Source of the DNA: an uncultured Muribaculaceae bacterium
GTDB taxonomy: Bacteria; Bacteroidota; Bacteroidia; Bacteroidales; Muribaculaceae
Direction: 5' to 3'
NCBI GenBank assembly: GCA_944321875.1
Contig: CALUMX010000025.1
Location: 1-47,129 of the forward strand
DNA length: 47,129 nt
Shown here: piece after piece, positions 25,109-34,800 of the stretch
Position numbering within the stretch: position 1 is the first letter of the stretch
Layout of the letters: every line of letters begins with the position of its first letter
Translations under genes and position numbers: made by a program
Notes under the pieces: generated by a model
The model's database searches: none
What the model saw: only the letters and a program-made list of their open reading frames with translations
Told to the model about the DNA's origin: nothing

Positions 25109-26605
25109 CTAATTGTCAATCCAGAAACCGCGATAGAAAATCAGCAGGATGCCGAATATTTCAAGTCGTCCGATAAACATCAGGATGGAGAGAACCCATT
25201 TGGCAGCATCCGGCAGTGCTGCCCATGAATAGGCGGGACCGAACGCACCGAGGCCGGGGCCTACGTTGCCGATGGCAGAGATGACTGTACTCATTGATTC
25301 GGTGAGTCCGACTCCGAATGCCATCAGTAAGGTCCATCCGATAACGACACAGCCCAGATAGGTTACGAAAAAAGTGTAGACAGAGGCTGATGTGGCAGGC
25401 GTGATGTTCTTTTGGTTGATGCGTACGGGCAGTACTTCCCGGGGGTGGAGCATTTGCCGGAACTGATTCTTGATGTTTTGCCAGACGATGAGCAGACGCA
25501 GATTTTTTATGCCTCCACTTGTCGAGCCGGTACAGCCTCCGGAAATCATGGCAAACATGAGCAGCATCCATGTGAAAGGAGGCCAGAGGTTGTAGTCATC
25601 GGTGGCAAATCCGCAGGAAGTGTGGACTGTGGCCACTTGAAACAGCGCTTTGCGGAAGGCGGTCTCAAGGTCGTAGTGGTTGTAGAAGAACAAAGCTATG
25701 GTGATAATCAAGGTGATGATACCTACCGATCTCAGAAACCACAACAGTTCGCCGTCTTTCAGAATTTCCTTGGTGTGTCCTTTGACGACTGCGTAATAAA
25801 GGGCAAAGTTAACACCTGACAGAATCATGAAGATGGAGATGACGTATTCGATGAAGGGCGAATTCCAGTAGGCCACGCTCGCCTGTTTGGTGGAGTAGCC
25901 TCCGGTTGCCGTCGTGGAGAAGGCATGGCATACGGCATCGAAGAGGTTCATTCCGCCGAACATGAGCAGAACGGTCTCGACCACGGTTAGCACGATGTAC
26001 ACAGTCCAGAGGGTACGGGCCATGACGCTGATTTTCGGATGGAGCTTGTCGTGGGTCACACCTGTCGACTCAGAGAGGAAAAGTTGCTGTCCGCTGTCGT
26101 TGAATACAGGAAGGAAAGCGATGGTAAAAAGCACAATGCCCAATCCGCCAATCCATTGCGACAGACTTCTCCAGAAAAGCAATCCGTGGGGCAGTGCCTC
26201 GATGTTGTTGAGGATAGTGGCTCCGGTGGTCGTGAATCCCGACATCGTTTCGAAAAAGGCATCGGTGATGGAGGGAATGTAACCGCTGAGATAGAACGGA
26301 AGCATTCCAAAAACGGTGAACAGCAGCCAGCATATCGCTACGATGCAATAGCCGTCGCGTCGGTTCACATGAGTTTTGGCTCCTTTACCCCACAGGAGCA
26401 TACCTCCACCAACGGTTACGTTGATGAGGATAGTGTAGATGAAGTGCAGGTAGTCGCTTTCCCTGTAGCATAGCGAAACTCCTATGCAAACAAGGAATAA
26501 ACCGGCCTCGACCATCAGCAATACGCCTAAGATATGTGAAATCAGCCTGAAGTTGACCTTCGGGGTTTTGTGCCGGGATAATTTGGAAGTAGTGAGTATG
26601 CCCAT
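25109..26605 (-). CDS. trkH: TrkH-family potassium uptake protein
   Basis: The start at ATG 26605 (MGILTTSKLSRHK) gives 498 residues and leaves the sigma-54 promoter upstream. There are about ten membrane helices and four selectivity-filter-like loops: TMSGFTTTGATIL, STTATGGYSTK, VHTSCGFATDDYN and SAIGNVGPGLG. It is the translocating subunit of a Trk-type K+ system in the inner membrane. The gating subunit TrkA is not encoded in the window. It lies between a response regulator and a kinase on the same strand, so transcription probably responds to K+ or turgor. Confidence 0.95.
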   Translation of the reverse strand: MGILTTSKLSRHKTPKVNFRLISHILGVLLMVEAGLFLVCIGVSLCYRESDYLHFIYTILINVTVGGGMLLWGKGAKTHVNRRDGYCIVAICWLLFTVFGMLPFYLSGYIPSITDAFFETMSGFTTTGATILNNIEALPHGLLFWRSLSQWIGGLGIVLFTIAFLPVFNDSGQQLFLSESTGVTHDKLHPKISVMARTLWTVYIVLTVVETVLLMFGGMNLFDAVCHAFSTTATGGYSTKQASVAYWNSPFIEYVISIFMILSGVNFALYYAVVKGHTKEILKDGELLWFLRSVGIITLIITIALFFYNHYDLETAFRKALFQVATVHTSCGFATDDYNLWPPFTWMLLMFAMISGGCTGSTSGGIKNLRLLIVWQNIKNQFRQMLHPREVLPVRINQKNITPATSASVYTFFVTYLGCVVIGWTLLMAFGVGLTESMSTVISAIGNVGPGLGAFGPAYSWAALPDAAKWVLSILMFIGRLEIFGILLIFYRGFWIDN

Positions 26606-26631
26606 TGTATCTCTTTTTTCGAGAAAGAGTC

Positions 26632-26646
26632 GCAAACAATATGCCA
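26632..26646 (-). promoter_or_regulatory. Sigma-54 (-24/-12) promoter of trkH
   Basis: On the minus strand TGGC-ATATTGT-TTGC (26646-26632) keeps the GG and GC at the exact sigma-54 spacing. Initiation would fall ~12 bp downstream near 26620, giving a ~15-nt leader to the ATG at 26605. Palindrome A lies ~90 bp upstream, the usual distance for an enhancer bound by an NtrC-type activator. Confidence 0.8.
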
Positions 26647-26719
26647 GAGAAGTCTCGTGGGATGCAATGTGCTGTTAATCAAATGCTTGATTTGACGCGG
26701 GAAGAAGATGGACGTATAG

Positions 26720-26749
26720 CGGGTTTCTCATTTTGAGAAACCCGTTTCT
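26720..26749. promoter_or_regulatory. Palindrome A, predicted enhancer site upstream of trkH
   Basis: CGGGTTTCTCA-TTT-TGAGAAACCCG (26720-26744) is a perfect 11-bp dyad whose core (26725-26739) repeats palindrome B with one change. A further TTTCTC half-site (26744-26749) makes a second overlapping dyad, GAGAAA-N4-TTTCTC. On the minus strand no T-run follows, so it is unlikely to be the regulator gene's terminator. Confidence 0.7.
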
Positions 26750-26770
26750 CTTTTTGGAAATGTAGCAGGG

Positions 26771-28102
26771 TTAGATGACGATGTGGTAAGCCTCGATTTT
26801 GCGATAGAGCGTGGCAAGTCCAATTTTCAGCAGGCGGGCTGTTTCGGTCTTGTTGCCGTTGGTGTACTGCAATACTTTCGTAATGTGCTTTTTCTCGATG
26901 ACGGCCAGCTCAAAATCGTCGTTATTGTCGGTTTCGTGGGGGATAATTTCGTTCTGGAGTTCCACCGGTAAATCCTCAAGAGTGACCGAATCGTCGCAGA
27001 CAATGGCGCTGCGTTCCATCACGTTGCGCAGTTCGCGGACATTGCCTTTCCACTCTGCCTTTTTCAGCAAGGCAAGCACTTCGGGCGTCATTCCGCTGAT
27101 GTTTTTCTTCAGTTTGGCCGCAAACCCCTGAAGGAACAAGTCGGCAAGACATTCGATGTCGACGGCACGCTCGCGCAGCGGAGGTAGGGTGATTTGGAAC
27201 ACGGAGAGGCGGAAGAACAAATCCTGCCGGAAATTCTCCTTGTCGATTTCTCTTTTTAAGTCCCGATTGGTGGCCGAGATGATGCGCACGTCCACTTTTG
27301 TAGGCTTCGTGTCGCCTACTTTGATGTATTCGCCTGATTCAAGTACCCGCAACAGGCGAGCCTGCAGGTCGAAGGACATTTCTCCGATTTCATCAAGGAA
27401 CAAAGTTCCGTGGTTGGCTTCCTCGAAGAGGCCTTTCTTGTCCTTCAAAGCTCCGGTAAATGCTCCGGCTTTATAGCCGAAAAGCTCGCTTTCGAGCAAA
27501 TCCTTACTGAAGGCGGAGCAGTTGATGGCAACGATAGGATGTGAGCGGCGGGAACTTGCGTTGTGGATGGCATGGGCGAAGACTTCCTTTCCGGTGCCGG
27601 TCTCGCCGGTCAGCAGTACGGGCACGTCGGTATCGGCCACTTTTTTTGCCAGCGATATGACTTGCTGCATAATGGGCGATGCTCCGATAATCGAGTCGAA
27701 TGAATAAGATACCGGTGCCGTTTTCTTGCCTTTTCTTTTCTCGACCTCTTCGACTGCCCGGTTGATGGTCGGTATGATTTTTTTGTTGTCGTCACCTTTG
27801 GTAATATAGTCAAAGGCTCCGTTCTTGATGGCTTGTACGCCGTCCGCAATGTTGCCGTGGGCTGTCAGCAGGATGATGGCAGCGTCGGGCGCGGCCTTCT
27901 TGATGTCAAATATGAAATCGACTCCGTTCCCGTCGGGCAGGAATACGTCGCACAGCACTACGTCGAAATGCTGCGCATTCATTTGTTTGAGAGCAGACTG
28001 GCAGTCAGCGGCTTTCCACACTTTGTAGCCCTCCAGTTCTATGATGCGTGCCAGGAGGTTGCGAATCGGGTCCTCGTCGTCGATAATTAATATTTGAACC
28101 AT
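26771..28102 (-). CDS. NtrC-family sigma-54-dependent response regulator
   Basis: The 443-residue protein starts at ATG 28102 (MVQILIIDDEDP). The receiver domain has acidic D8-D9-D11, phospho-acceptor D52 in LCDVFLP and K102. The AAA+ domain (~135-375) has Walker A GETGTGKE, the sigma-54 contact loop GAFTGA (213-218) and Walker B GTLFLDE. The C-terminal Fis-type HTH is NKTETARLLKIGLATLYRKI. All residues needed for activation of sigma-54 RNA polymerase are present. It probably binds palindromes A and B and drives trkH from the -24/-12 promoter. Confidence 0.96.
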   Translation of the reverse strand: MVQILIIDDEDPIRNLLARIIELEGYKVWKAADCQSALKQMNAQHFDVVLCDVFLPDGNGVDFIFDIKKAAPDAAIILLTAHGNIADGVQAIKNGAFDYITKGDDNKKIIPTINRAVEEVEKRKGKKTAPVSYSFDSIIGASPIMQQVISLAKKVADTDVPVLLTGETGTGKEVFAHAIHNASSRRSHPIVAINCSAFSKDLLESELFGYKAGAFTGALKDKKGLFEEANHGTLFLDEIGEMSFDLQARLLRVLESGEYIKVGDTKPTKVDVRIISATNRDLKREIDKENFRQDLFFRLSVFQITLPPLRERAVDIECLADLFLQGFAAKLKKNISGMTPEVLALLKKAEWKGNVRELRNVMERSAIVCDDSVTLEDLPVELQNEIIPHETDNNDDFELAVIEKKHITKVLQYTNGNKTETARLLKIGLATLYRKIEAYHIVI

Positions 28103-28145
28103 ATCGTTAGTTGTCGGATTTTTTGGTTGCGTTGTGTTGTCGCCA

Positions 28146-28153
28146 CAAAGGTA
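28146..28153 (-). promoter_or_regulatory. Candidate -7 element of the regulator gene
   Basis: TACCTTTG on the minus strand fits TAnnTTTG, 43 bp before the start codon. No -33 TTTG is seen at the right distance. A TGAGAAA half-site (28164-28170) resembling the palindrome arms lies just upstream, which could allow autoregulation. Confidence 0.5.
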
Positions 28154-28221
28154 AGGTTTTTCGTGAGAAAATAGCATTGTTGCTTGTTTTACTCTCTGAC
28201 CGCGCGGGAAATCGTGTGAAA

Positions 28222-28839
28222 TTATCGGTTGTCGGGCGATTCGATGTCCATGCGTTGCATTTCCTGTTTTGTGATGCCGAACTTCTTGCCGTAGTTGGTC
28301 CAATAGACCGTGGATGCCCAAAGGAACAGCTTGCGCGTGAGCGGCATGGTTGCCGAAAAATCCTGATGTCTGCCTGAGGCAACGGCTTTGGCCAGCTTGC
28401 GGATGGAGCGTTTTGCCACATAGCGGAAGGGTGTCTGCAGAATCGCCTCTCCGCTGCCGAGCTTCAGTACGGAGCCCGTCTCATAGCCGTTGTTGCGGCA
28501 GAAGAGCCGGAGCATTCGGATGGCGATGTCGTTCTGATGGGCTTCCAGAAATCCACAGTTGATAAGCACCGAGATGACCGGCTTCTTCCGGGGCGGATGC
28601 TTCTCAAGTGATTTCAGGAAGTTGAGCAGACCTACCGGCAGCGCGTCGGCATAGAGCGGAAAGACAAGAAGCACGTCGGTGTATTTCTCCATCTGTGCGC
28701 ACAGCTCGAGGTGGTTGTTGCGGGTGATGGCCGCATAGTCGGTAGGCCGGGGACAATAGTCGGAAAAAAGTCCAGCATATAGTTTTGAATTGGATTTCGG
28801 CGCACGCGGGCTGCCGTTCAGAATCAATATTTTTTCCAT
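28222..28839 (-). CDS. Flavodoxin-like/NADPH-dependent FMN reductase-type protein
   Basis: The 205-residue protein begins with the flavin-phosphate loop pattern LNGSPRAPKSNSK (7-19) and continues with 'LLVFPLYADALPVGLLNFLKSLE', both typical of NAD(P)H:quinone/FMN reductase-type flavodoxins. It has no Cys cluster. Its start overlaps the end of the previous gene by 16 bp, so the two are translated together. The upstream partner lacks the loop seen here but has four spaced Cys, so the two could act as one unit. Confidence 0.75.
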   Translation of the reverse strand: MEKILILNGSPRAPKSNSKLYAGLFSDYCPRPTDYAAITRNNHLELCAQMEKYTDVLLVFPLYADALPVGLLNFLKSLEKHPPRKKPVISVLINCGFLEAHQNDIAIRMLRLFCRNNGYETGSVLKLGSGEAILQTPFRYVAKRSIRKLAKAVASGRHQDFSATMPLTRKLFLWASTVYWTNYGKKFGITKQEMQRMDIESPDNR

Positions 28840-29342
28840 TGGCTGACTATTTTTTCAACGGCGCCGTCAGCGTTGTCGGAGGCTGTGAATAGAATATCGT
28901 AGCCGGTGAAGTTCATATTGTGGGCATTCCGTCCGACCAGCTGGCGGAAAATGTCCTTCTCTTCGTCGGAATAATCTCCATAGACCACGATTGTAGCTTT
29001 TTTCGGAGCGACGGCACGCTGCACGTGGTGCGTCTCGCCGTTGTGGATGCGGATAAAAGCCTGTTGCACGGGAATGGCTCGTTCCAGCATCGTTTTCATC
29101 ACGGAGTCGTAACCTCCGTATCGCAGTCGGCTGACGTAGACCACTTCATCGCTCTCCGCAATGAGAGGATAGACACGGGTCGCATCGTCGCGGATGACGC
29201 AGCGTCCGGGCGTTTTGGTCCAGCAGCCGAAACAGCCGACGCAGTTGGCAATTTTCAGGGAGGAGAGGTCGACATATCGGATTTCGCCGCCACTCGCTGC
29301 CGAAGTGAGTGGAAGCGGGCGGTCAGTCATAATCAGTTTCAT
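28824..29342 (-). CDS. Flavodoxin-fold-like protein with CxxCxxC-x7-C cluster
   Basis: The start at ATG 29342 (MKLIMTDRPLPL) follows AAGGAA; a longer frame to 29378 lacks such a site. In this 172-residue protein C34-x2-C37-x2-C40-x7-C48 resembles the compact [4Fe-4S] motif of iron-sulfur flavoproteins, followed by 'DDATRVYPLIAESDEVVYVSRLRYGGYDS', as in that family. The usual N-terminal flavin-binding GSPR loop is absent, since only ~30 residues precede the Cys cluster. It may be a shortened family member working with the loop-containing neighbour. The substrate is unknown. Confidence 0.68.
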   Translation of the reverse strand: MKLIMTDRPLPLTSAASGGEIRYVDLSSLKIANCVGCFGCWTKTPGRCVIRDDATRVYPLIAESDEVVYVSRLRYGGYDSVMKTMLERAIPVQQAFIRIHNGETHHVQRAVAPKKATIVVYGDYSDEEKDIFRQLVGRNAHNMNFTGYDILFTASDNADGAVEKIVSQWKKY

Positions 29343-29469
29343 TGTAAATTCCTTTTTGATAAAGTTTTCTGAGACCATCGGTCTTTCTTGTCGTTATAGA
29401 AACAAGGTTCGGACTTTATTTGTTCAATTCCGTTTTATGGGGGACGGCGTTTCATCCCCCGGAGATTTA

Positions 29470-29501
29470 TTTGACGGGAAGGACAAATTGCGTTAAATTT
29501 G
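29470..29501 (+). promoter_or_regulatory. Promoter of vsr
   Basis: TTTG (29470-29473), 20 bp spacer, TAAATTTG (29494-29501): full match to the Bacteroidetes promoter, 23 bp before the ATG at 29525. Confidence 0.82.
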
Positions 29502-29524
29502 TGGCAAAGGGAGGCTTGCAGGCA

Positions 29525-30037
29525 ATGGACGCGTTGACAAAGGAACAGAGACATCGGAACATGGCTGCCATACATTCGGCCGATACGAAGCCGGAGGTGG
29601 TGGTCAGGAAATATCTGTTTGCGCGCGGATTCCGTTACCGGCTCAATCATCCCCGCCTTCCGGGACGTCCCGACATCGTATTACGCAAATACCGTACCTG
29701 TGTGTTTGTAAACGGTTGTTTCTGGCACGGTCACGAAGGATGCCGCTATTTCCGTCTGCCGAAGACCAACGTGGCCTTCTGGGAAGCCAAGATAGCCCGT
29801 AACCGTCAGCGCGACAAGGAGGTGCAGCGACGGCTGGCCCGGATGGGCTGGCATTGTGTGACGGTCTGGGAATGCGAGTTGAAACCGGCACGGCGCGAAC
29901 AGACGTTGCGGTCGCTGGAATTTACGCTCAACCATCTGCTTCTGGCCGACTATGTGAGAAAATATCCGCCGCTTCCGGCCGAAAACAACCTGTTGGTTGC
30001 GGAGCCAGACCCTTCCGAGGGGTATAATGCCCGTTAG
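29525..30037 (+). CDS. vsr: Very short patch repair endonuclease Vsr
   Basis: The 170-residue protein (ATG 29525) has the Vsr signature: MAAIHSADTKPE near the N-terminus, the metal-binding Asp50 in GRPDIVL, the zinc/active-site block VNGCFWHGH (C65, H68, H70) and a C-terminal 'WHCVTVWECEL'. It nicks beside T:G mismatches arising from deamination of 5-methylcytosine. Normally it sits with a Dcm-type cytosine methylase or a restriction system; none is encoded within the window on either side. It has its own promoter, so it can act as a solitary gene. Confidence 0.92.
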   Translation: MDALTKEQRHRNMAAIHSADTKPEVVVRKYLFARGFRYRLNHPRLPGRPDIVLRKYRTCVFVNGCFWHGHEGCRYFRLPKTNVAFWEAKIARNRQRDKEVQRRLARMGWHCVTVWECELKPARREQTLRSLEFTLNHLLLADYVRKYPPLPAENNLLVAEPDPSEGYNAR

Positions 30038-30072
30038 CCGGCGGAAACTGGTGCGGATGTCGTGAAATTTTG

Positions 30073-30080
30073 TAATTTTG
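30073..30080 (+). promoter_or_regulatory. Candidate -7 element of the TPR/LuxR-type regulator
   Basis: TAATTTTG fits TAnnTTTG, 30 bp before the ATG at 30111; the -33 position has only CTGG. Confidence 0.5.
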
Positions 30081-30110
30081 TCGAGTAACTTCAAAACCCT
30101 GAAGCACGAC

Positions 30111-31886
30111 ATGAACCTCCGAAGAAATAAAATCTTTCTAAAATACACAATTGGCCGGTTGGCGGCTTGCCTGATGGTGTTGCTTTCCGTGTTGCCGGCT
30201 TTCCCTTCTGAGAAAATTTATTGGAAACAGACAGGAACCCGTTCCGACTCGCTGCTTCTGCGATTGGAGCGGGAGGTGAGAGCCAACCGCACTCCGACAC
30301 GACCGGAGATTGAGAGCCTGTATGGCCTGGCAAAGCAGTCGGGCTTAGCTGCCGACCGTTGGCGCGCGCTCTACTGGGATGCACTCAGTCTCCGCCCGAC
30401 AGCTCCTGAGAAGGCCGATTCCCTGCTGGTAATTGCATCGAAGAGCGTGAAGAAGGAGTGGAGCTATGACTATTACCGAATCTGTACCTACAAGCAGCAT
30501 CTTGACAATCAGCGGAGCGGCAAAATCTATGATGACTATCTGTTGCTGAAGGAAACGGCCGACTTTTACCAATCGGTCGGCGATATGTTTAATCTGGCTG
30601 ATACGTATAACAAAATTGGTGTGATTTTCAGTCAGTTGAAGGAGTCGCAACTGGCTTTGGAGAATTTCAGAAAAGCGGAAAAACTTTATGTGGAGCATGG
30701 CTATGGGGAACAGGCGTCGCGTATCCGGCTCAATATCGCCAATTCCTATTTCGACATGGGAGAGCGGAAAAAGGCTCTCGACCTGCTTTTATTGATTGAA
30801 AAGGACATGCCGGCGGATAAGGATGTGGATTTTCACCTCAGCGTGTTGTTTTCGCTGACGCGCTCGCTTATCGACAACAAGGACATGGAGGCTTACGGCC
30901 GCTATATGGAGGAGCTGCAGTCGCTTCAGCCCGATAATCCGCGGCTGGTCTACAAAAAGAACACGCACCTTGCGTTCTACAACTATCTGCACCGGAATTT
31001 TGGCACATCCATCGCACTCTACAAGGATGCGCTTGAGGCATCGTTGAGGGACCACGACATGACTGCCGCCAACTGTCTGCTCGGACTCATCTACAACTAC
31101 CAGGAAATGGAACGCTGGGACAGTACGACTTACTATTGGGAGCGGCTGTATGCCTATAGCGACTCAGTGGAGCGTATCGCCAAAGTCAACAACATGAAGC
31201 GGATGGAGTCGCTGGCTACAATCAAGAATTACGAGCAGCGTCTTGCCGACGAGAAGGAAAAAGCCGAGTTGAGGCAGAACATTATTCTTATCAGTGCGCT
31301 GTTTGTCGTGAGTCTGCTTGTGAGCCTTATTTTCATCATTCGGGGTATACAGCAGAAAGACAAGGTGCTCAAGCAACTGAAAGAGAGTGAGAACCGCGAG
31401 CTGCACGTTAAGTTGGAAAACGAGCGGCTGCAAAACCGCCAGCGTCAGCTCGATATTGAGGAGCAGAATCGGAAGCTCATCATGAACACGCTGCTGCTCT
31501 CGGAGAAAATCACGGCGTTGAAAAACATTCAGAACCACATAAAAGAAGCGGCTCTGAAGGAAGAACTTTCCTCCAGAACCGCCACAATCATTGATACATA
31601 TATTAAGTCACACATTCAGGAATCGCAAAACTGGCTGTCGTTTAAAGCCACGTTTGAGAAGACTGACCCTCAGTTCTACGACAGATTGCGGGAGAAATGC
31701 CCGGATTTGAGCGAGTATGAGCAGCGCCTCTGCGCCTTCATTCACCTGCGGATGGACAATAAGACCATTGCCAACATGCTTAACGTGCAGCCCGATTCGG
31801 TCAAGAAGTCACGCCAGCGTCTCCGCAAGAAGCTCAATCTGCCGCCGGAAATCTCCATCGAGGATTTCCTTCATACGGTCAGTTAG
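30111..31886 (+). CDS. TPR-transmembrane-HTH regulator (LuxR-like C-terminus)
   Basis: From ATG 30111 the 591-residue protein has a signal peptide or N-terminal anchor (~10-33), about six TPR-like helix pairs (~50-380) predicted to be periplasmic, a transmembrane segment (IILISALFVVSLLVSLIFII), a coiled coil, and a C-terminal HTH with LSEYEQRLCAFIHLRMDNKTIAN and 'VQPDSVKKSRQRLRKKL'. This one-piece layout lets an envelope signal control transcription. It runs convergently into the secreted-protein gene, with stop codons overlapping by 4 bp. It is intact, unlike the analogous AraC-type regulator at 10603-12280. Confidence 0.86.
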   Translation: MNLRRNKIFLKYTIGRLAACLMVLLSVLPAFPSEKIYWKQTGTRSDSLLLRLEREVRANRTPTRPEIESLYGLAKQSGLAADRWRALYWDALSLRPTAPEKADSLLVIASKSVKKEWSYDYYRICTYKQHLDNQRSGKIYDDYLLLKETADFYQSVGDMFNLADTYNKIGVIFSQLKESQLALENFRKAEKLYVEHGYGEQASRIRLNIANSYFDMGERKKALDLLLLIEKDMPADKDVDFHLSVLFSLTRSLIDNKDMEAYGRYMEELQSLQPDNPRLVYKKNTHLAFYNYLHRNFGTSIALYKDALEASLRDHDMTAANCLLGLIYNYQEMERWDSTTYYWERLYAYSDSVERIAKVNNMKRMESLATIKNYEQRLADEKEKAELRQNIILISALFVVSLLVSLIFIIRGIQQKDKVLKQLKESENRELHVKLENERLQNRQRQLDIEEQNRKLIMNTLLLSEKITALKNIQNHIKEAALKEELSSRTATIIDTYIKSHIQESQNWLSFKATFEKTDPQFYDRLREKCPDLSEYEQRLCAFIHLRMDNKTIANMLNVQPDSVKKSRQRLRKKLNLPPEISIEDFLHTVS

Positions 31887-34800
31887 TTCAGCACTTTGAA
31901 TACCTGTCCGTCGAAGCGCACGATATAGGCTCCTTCGGCGAGGGCAATGCGCAGGGTTGTATCGTTCTTGTCGGCAACGGCAACGGTGCGTCCTGCCATG
32001 TCGTACACGCGTACTTCTCCTGTGACTGTTGAGGTCACCACGATTTCACCCGCTTCACTGCCGACGAGGATGCCGCTGTTGGCGACGGCATGGATGCCGG
32101 AGTTGTATTCAACTTCTACAGCTTCCGACAGATAAGACTCGCCGGCAGGGAATAGGGCAGTCACACAATATTCATAAGTTTTCTCCTCGCTCACCTTGTC
32201 GACAAATTGGGTAGCCTCGACCGGTTCCGGCGTGATGAGTTGTCCGTCGCGGTAGATGAGGTAGCCGAGCGGTTGCTCTTCCGTCGGGTTGTCGGTTATG
32301 GGAGCGTAGGTGATGTTGTCGAGCATCAGTCCAAGACCTCCGTGGGTCGTGTGGCGGATGGCGAAGTAGCGGGTACCTTCCGGCAGACGGTAGCTGTACT
32401 GCATCCATTCGGCAGGCAGCGTGAGAGCGTCGATGACGGTGAAGTCATTGACATCGTCAGTCTTGTCGGAGCAGAGCACTTCGATAGTCTCCAGTTTGTA
32501 GCCCACCGTCACAGATTTCGCATAGAACGAGATAATCTTGTCATCGGCCACTTCCGGCGAAATCAGCCAGTCGTCGTTCGGCTCAAGGTCTCCGTTGTTG
32601 TAGAGGCTGAGCAAGTATTGCTTGCTGCCTTCCAGGTTGCCCCAGGTGTATTGGTATACGTCCATGTCAAGTCCTGCTTTCTCCGGGTCGAACACCTGGT
32701 AGGCCATAGGCATGCCGATATTCTCATAGAAGTCAGTCTTGTCGAAGATGCCGGTGATGGCGCCATCGGCATCGACGGTCTTCCAGTTGCCGATGTTTTC
32801 GATGATGAACGTCTGGTAGTTCTCAAAATCATCGGTAATGACAGCGTGGTTCAGGTAGTTGTCGGCAGCATTCCAAGTAAGGGTAATACCTTCTTTGCCG
32901 GATTCGCCCGTCAGACCGCTGACTGTCGGGAAGCGCGGTTTTGCCACTTCGATGGCCAGCTGGCCGCTGACGTTGTTGTTAGCGACCTGGTCAGCGTCGC
33001 TGACGATTTCGGCATAGTAGCTGATGTTCTCGCCGATAGCCGTCATCGCCTCCTTGACGGTGAACGGGACGGTCATTTCCTCACCTGTGGCGAGCGTCGG
33101 GTTGTCGGCTGTCTGAACAAGCGTCTCGTTGCGGTAGAGGTTCACCTTGAAGTTGGTCACGTCGCTCGTGCCCTTGTTGCGGAGGTGAGCGTTGACGGTG
33201 AATTCCTTATTGGGGTCGACTGATGTGATTTCAGTGTCGATACCGGTCATTTCCAGGTCGGTACAGTCGTCGAAAATCGAAACGTTGTCCATGTGGATGT
33301 TGTGGCCTTCGGCCGATACGCCCTTAAAGGCGATGACGAGGCTGTCGCATCCTACATAGTCGCTCAGTGGCAACTCGTGCAGTTCCCAGCCTTTGGTTGA
33401 GCCGTCACCAAGGCGGTAGGTTCCGATGGCCTTGAATTCGCTACCATTGGCCGACACTTCCACAATGAGTTGGTCGTCGTCATACTCATCAGCTGTATGG
33501 TAGATGTAGAATGACATTGCCGGGTTGACAAGGTCCTTCACGGAGAAGATAGGCGAGTAGAAACGCTCGGTTGTGCCTTTGGGAGCAACCATGGAGCGGA
33601 AAGTCATCATTCCGGCATCCTCGTCCTGTGCGTCGGCGTGCGGGCTGTAGCCGTAGGTACGGATGTTCCAGTAGGCTTCCTCGCCTGTTCCCGTCTTTTC
33701 AGAATACCAGGGATAGTAAGAGATGTAGCCCATGAAGAACGATTCATTGAGCGGTGCGTCATAGGGCTTTCCGGTTGCCATTTGGGCGGTGGTTGCCTTT
33801 TCTCCCTCGACACCGGCGTTGATGGCATAGACTGTATAGCCGACCATGTCCTGCTGGCGGTCTTCGGCAAACTGTACGTCATGGGAGAAAGAAGTTGTAT
33901 TCAGATTCTCGGCAACCATTACTCCGTCCTTGTCGAGAACCGTGTAAACGAGGTTGGCAGCATTGACAAATCCGCCGTGTGTGCCTTCGGTCGGAGCTTC
34001 CCATGTCAGGTCGACGTGGTATTCCTTGGCCTGCAGACGGAGTGAGCCGACAGCAACCGGGGCATCCGCTCCGATGTAGGCTGTCTGGGTTACAGGCTCG
34101 CTTTCGCCTCCCTGATTGCTGGCGATGATGGAGTAGGTGTATTCACCGTGTGCGGGGAGCACATCCTCAAAAGTATAGGTTTCGCCCGGAACCGGCGATT
34201 CGACGGTGTGGACTGCCGTTCCGAGGTCGTTGCGGAACACGTCGATGCGGTCAAGTGCCGAGAGTTGACCTCCGTCTTTATCGAGAGCCGGAGCCTTGAA
34301 CGCTACCGTGGCTGTCAGTGCGCCGTTCTCGCCCGGGGTGACGGCGGCTTCCGTGGCAGTGCCGGGAGCTACAACTGCGGCGTCAAAAGCCTGAATCTTA
34401 ATATTGTCAAGGAGCAGGAAATACATGGCGGCATCGCTGATTTCATGGAATCCGATGCACATTTCACCCGATGCCGGTGCTGTAAACTCGATTTCCGTGG
34501 TGCGGAATTCGCTGTTCCACATTACGGTAATCGGTTCGGAAATGGCTGTATGGGTGTCGGGAGAGGCCGTTGTTCCCAGCGTGAGCTGTACTTTTTCCGG
34601 CGATGACATGTATTTGCACTTCGTATCGAAGGATATTTTATATTTGGCATCCTTTTCCAAAGTGAAAAGCGGGGTGAACATCCAGTCGTCGGCTGCCTTG
34701 TAGTCATTGTTGTCATAACGCGCAAGTTTCTGCTCGGCATCATATCGCCAGGTGACACCGTCACCGTTGGAGTCGAGAATCGTGAAGCGCGACATGCTGG

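Noticed and set aside
26720..26744. Perfect hairpin downstream of the response regulator read as its terminator
   Set aside because: On the transcribed strand no T-run follows it, and its core recurs upstream of the kinase, so an operator is the better explanation.
32207..33223. Plus-strand frame of 338 codons opposite the large secreted protein
   Set aside because: Antisense to a convincing coding sequence; composition reflects the complementary codons only.
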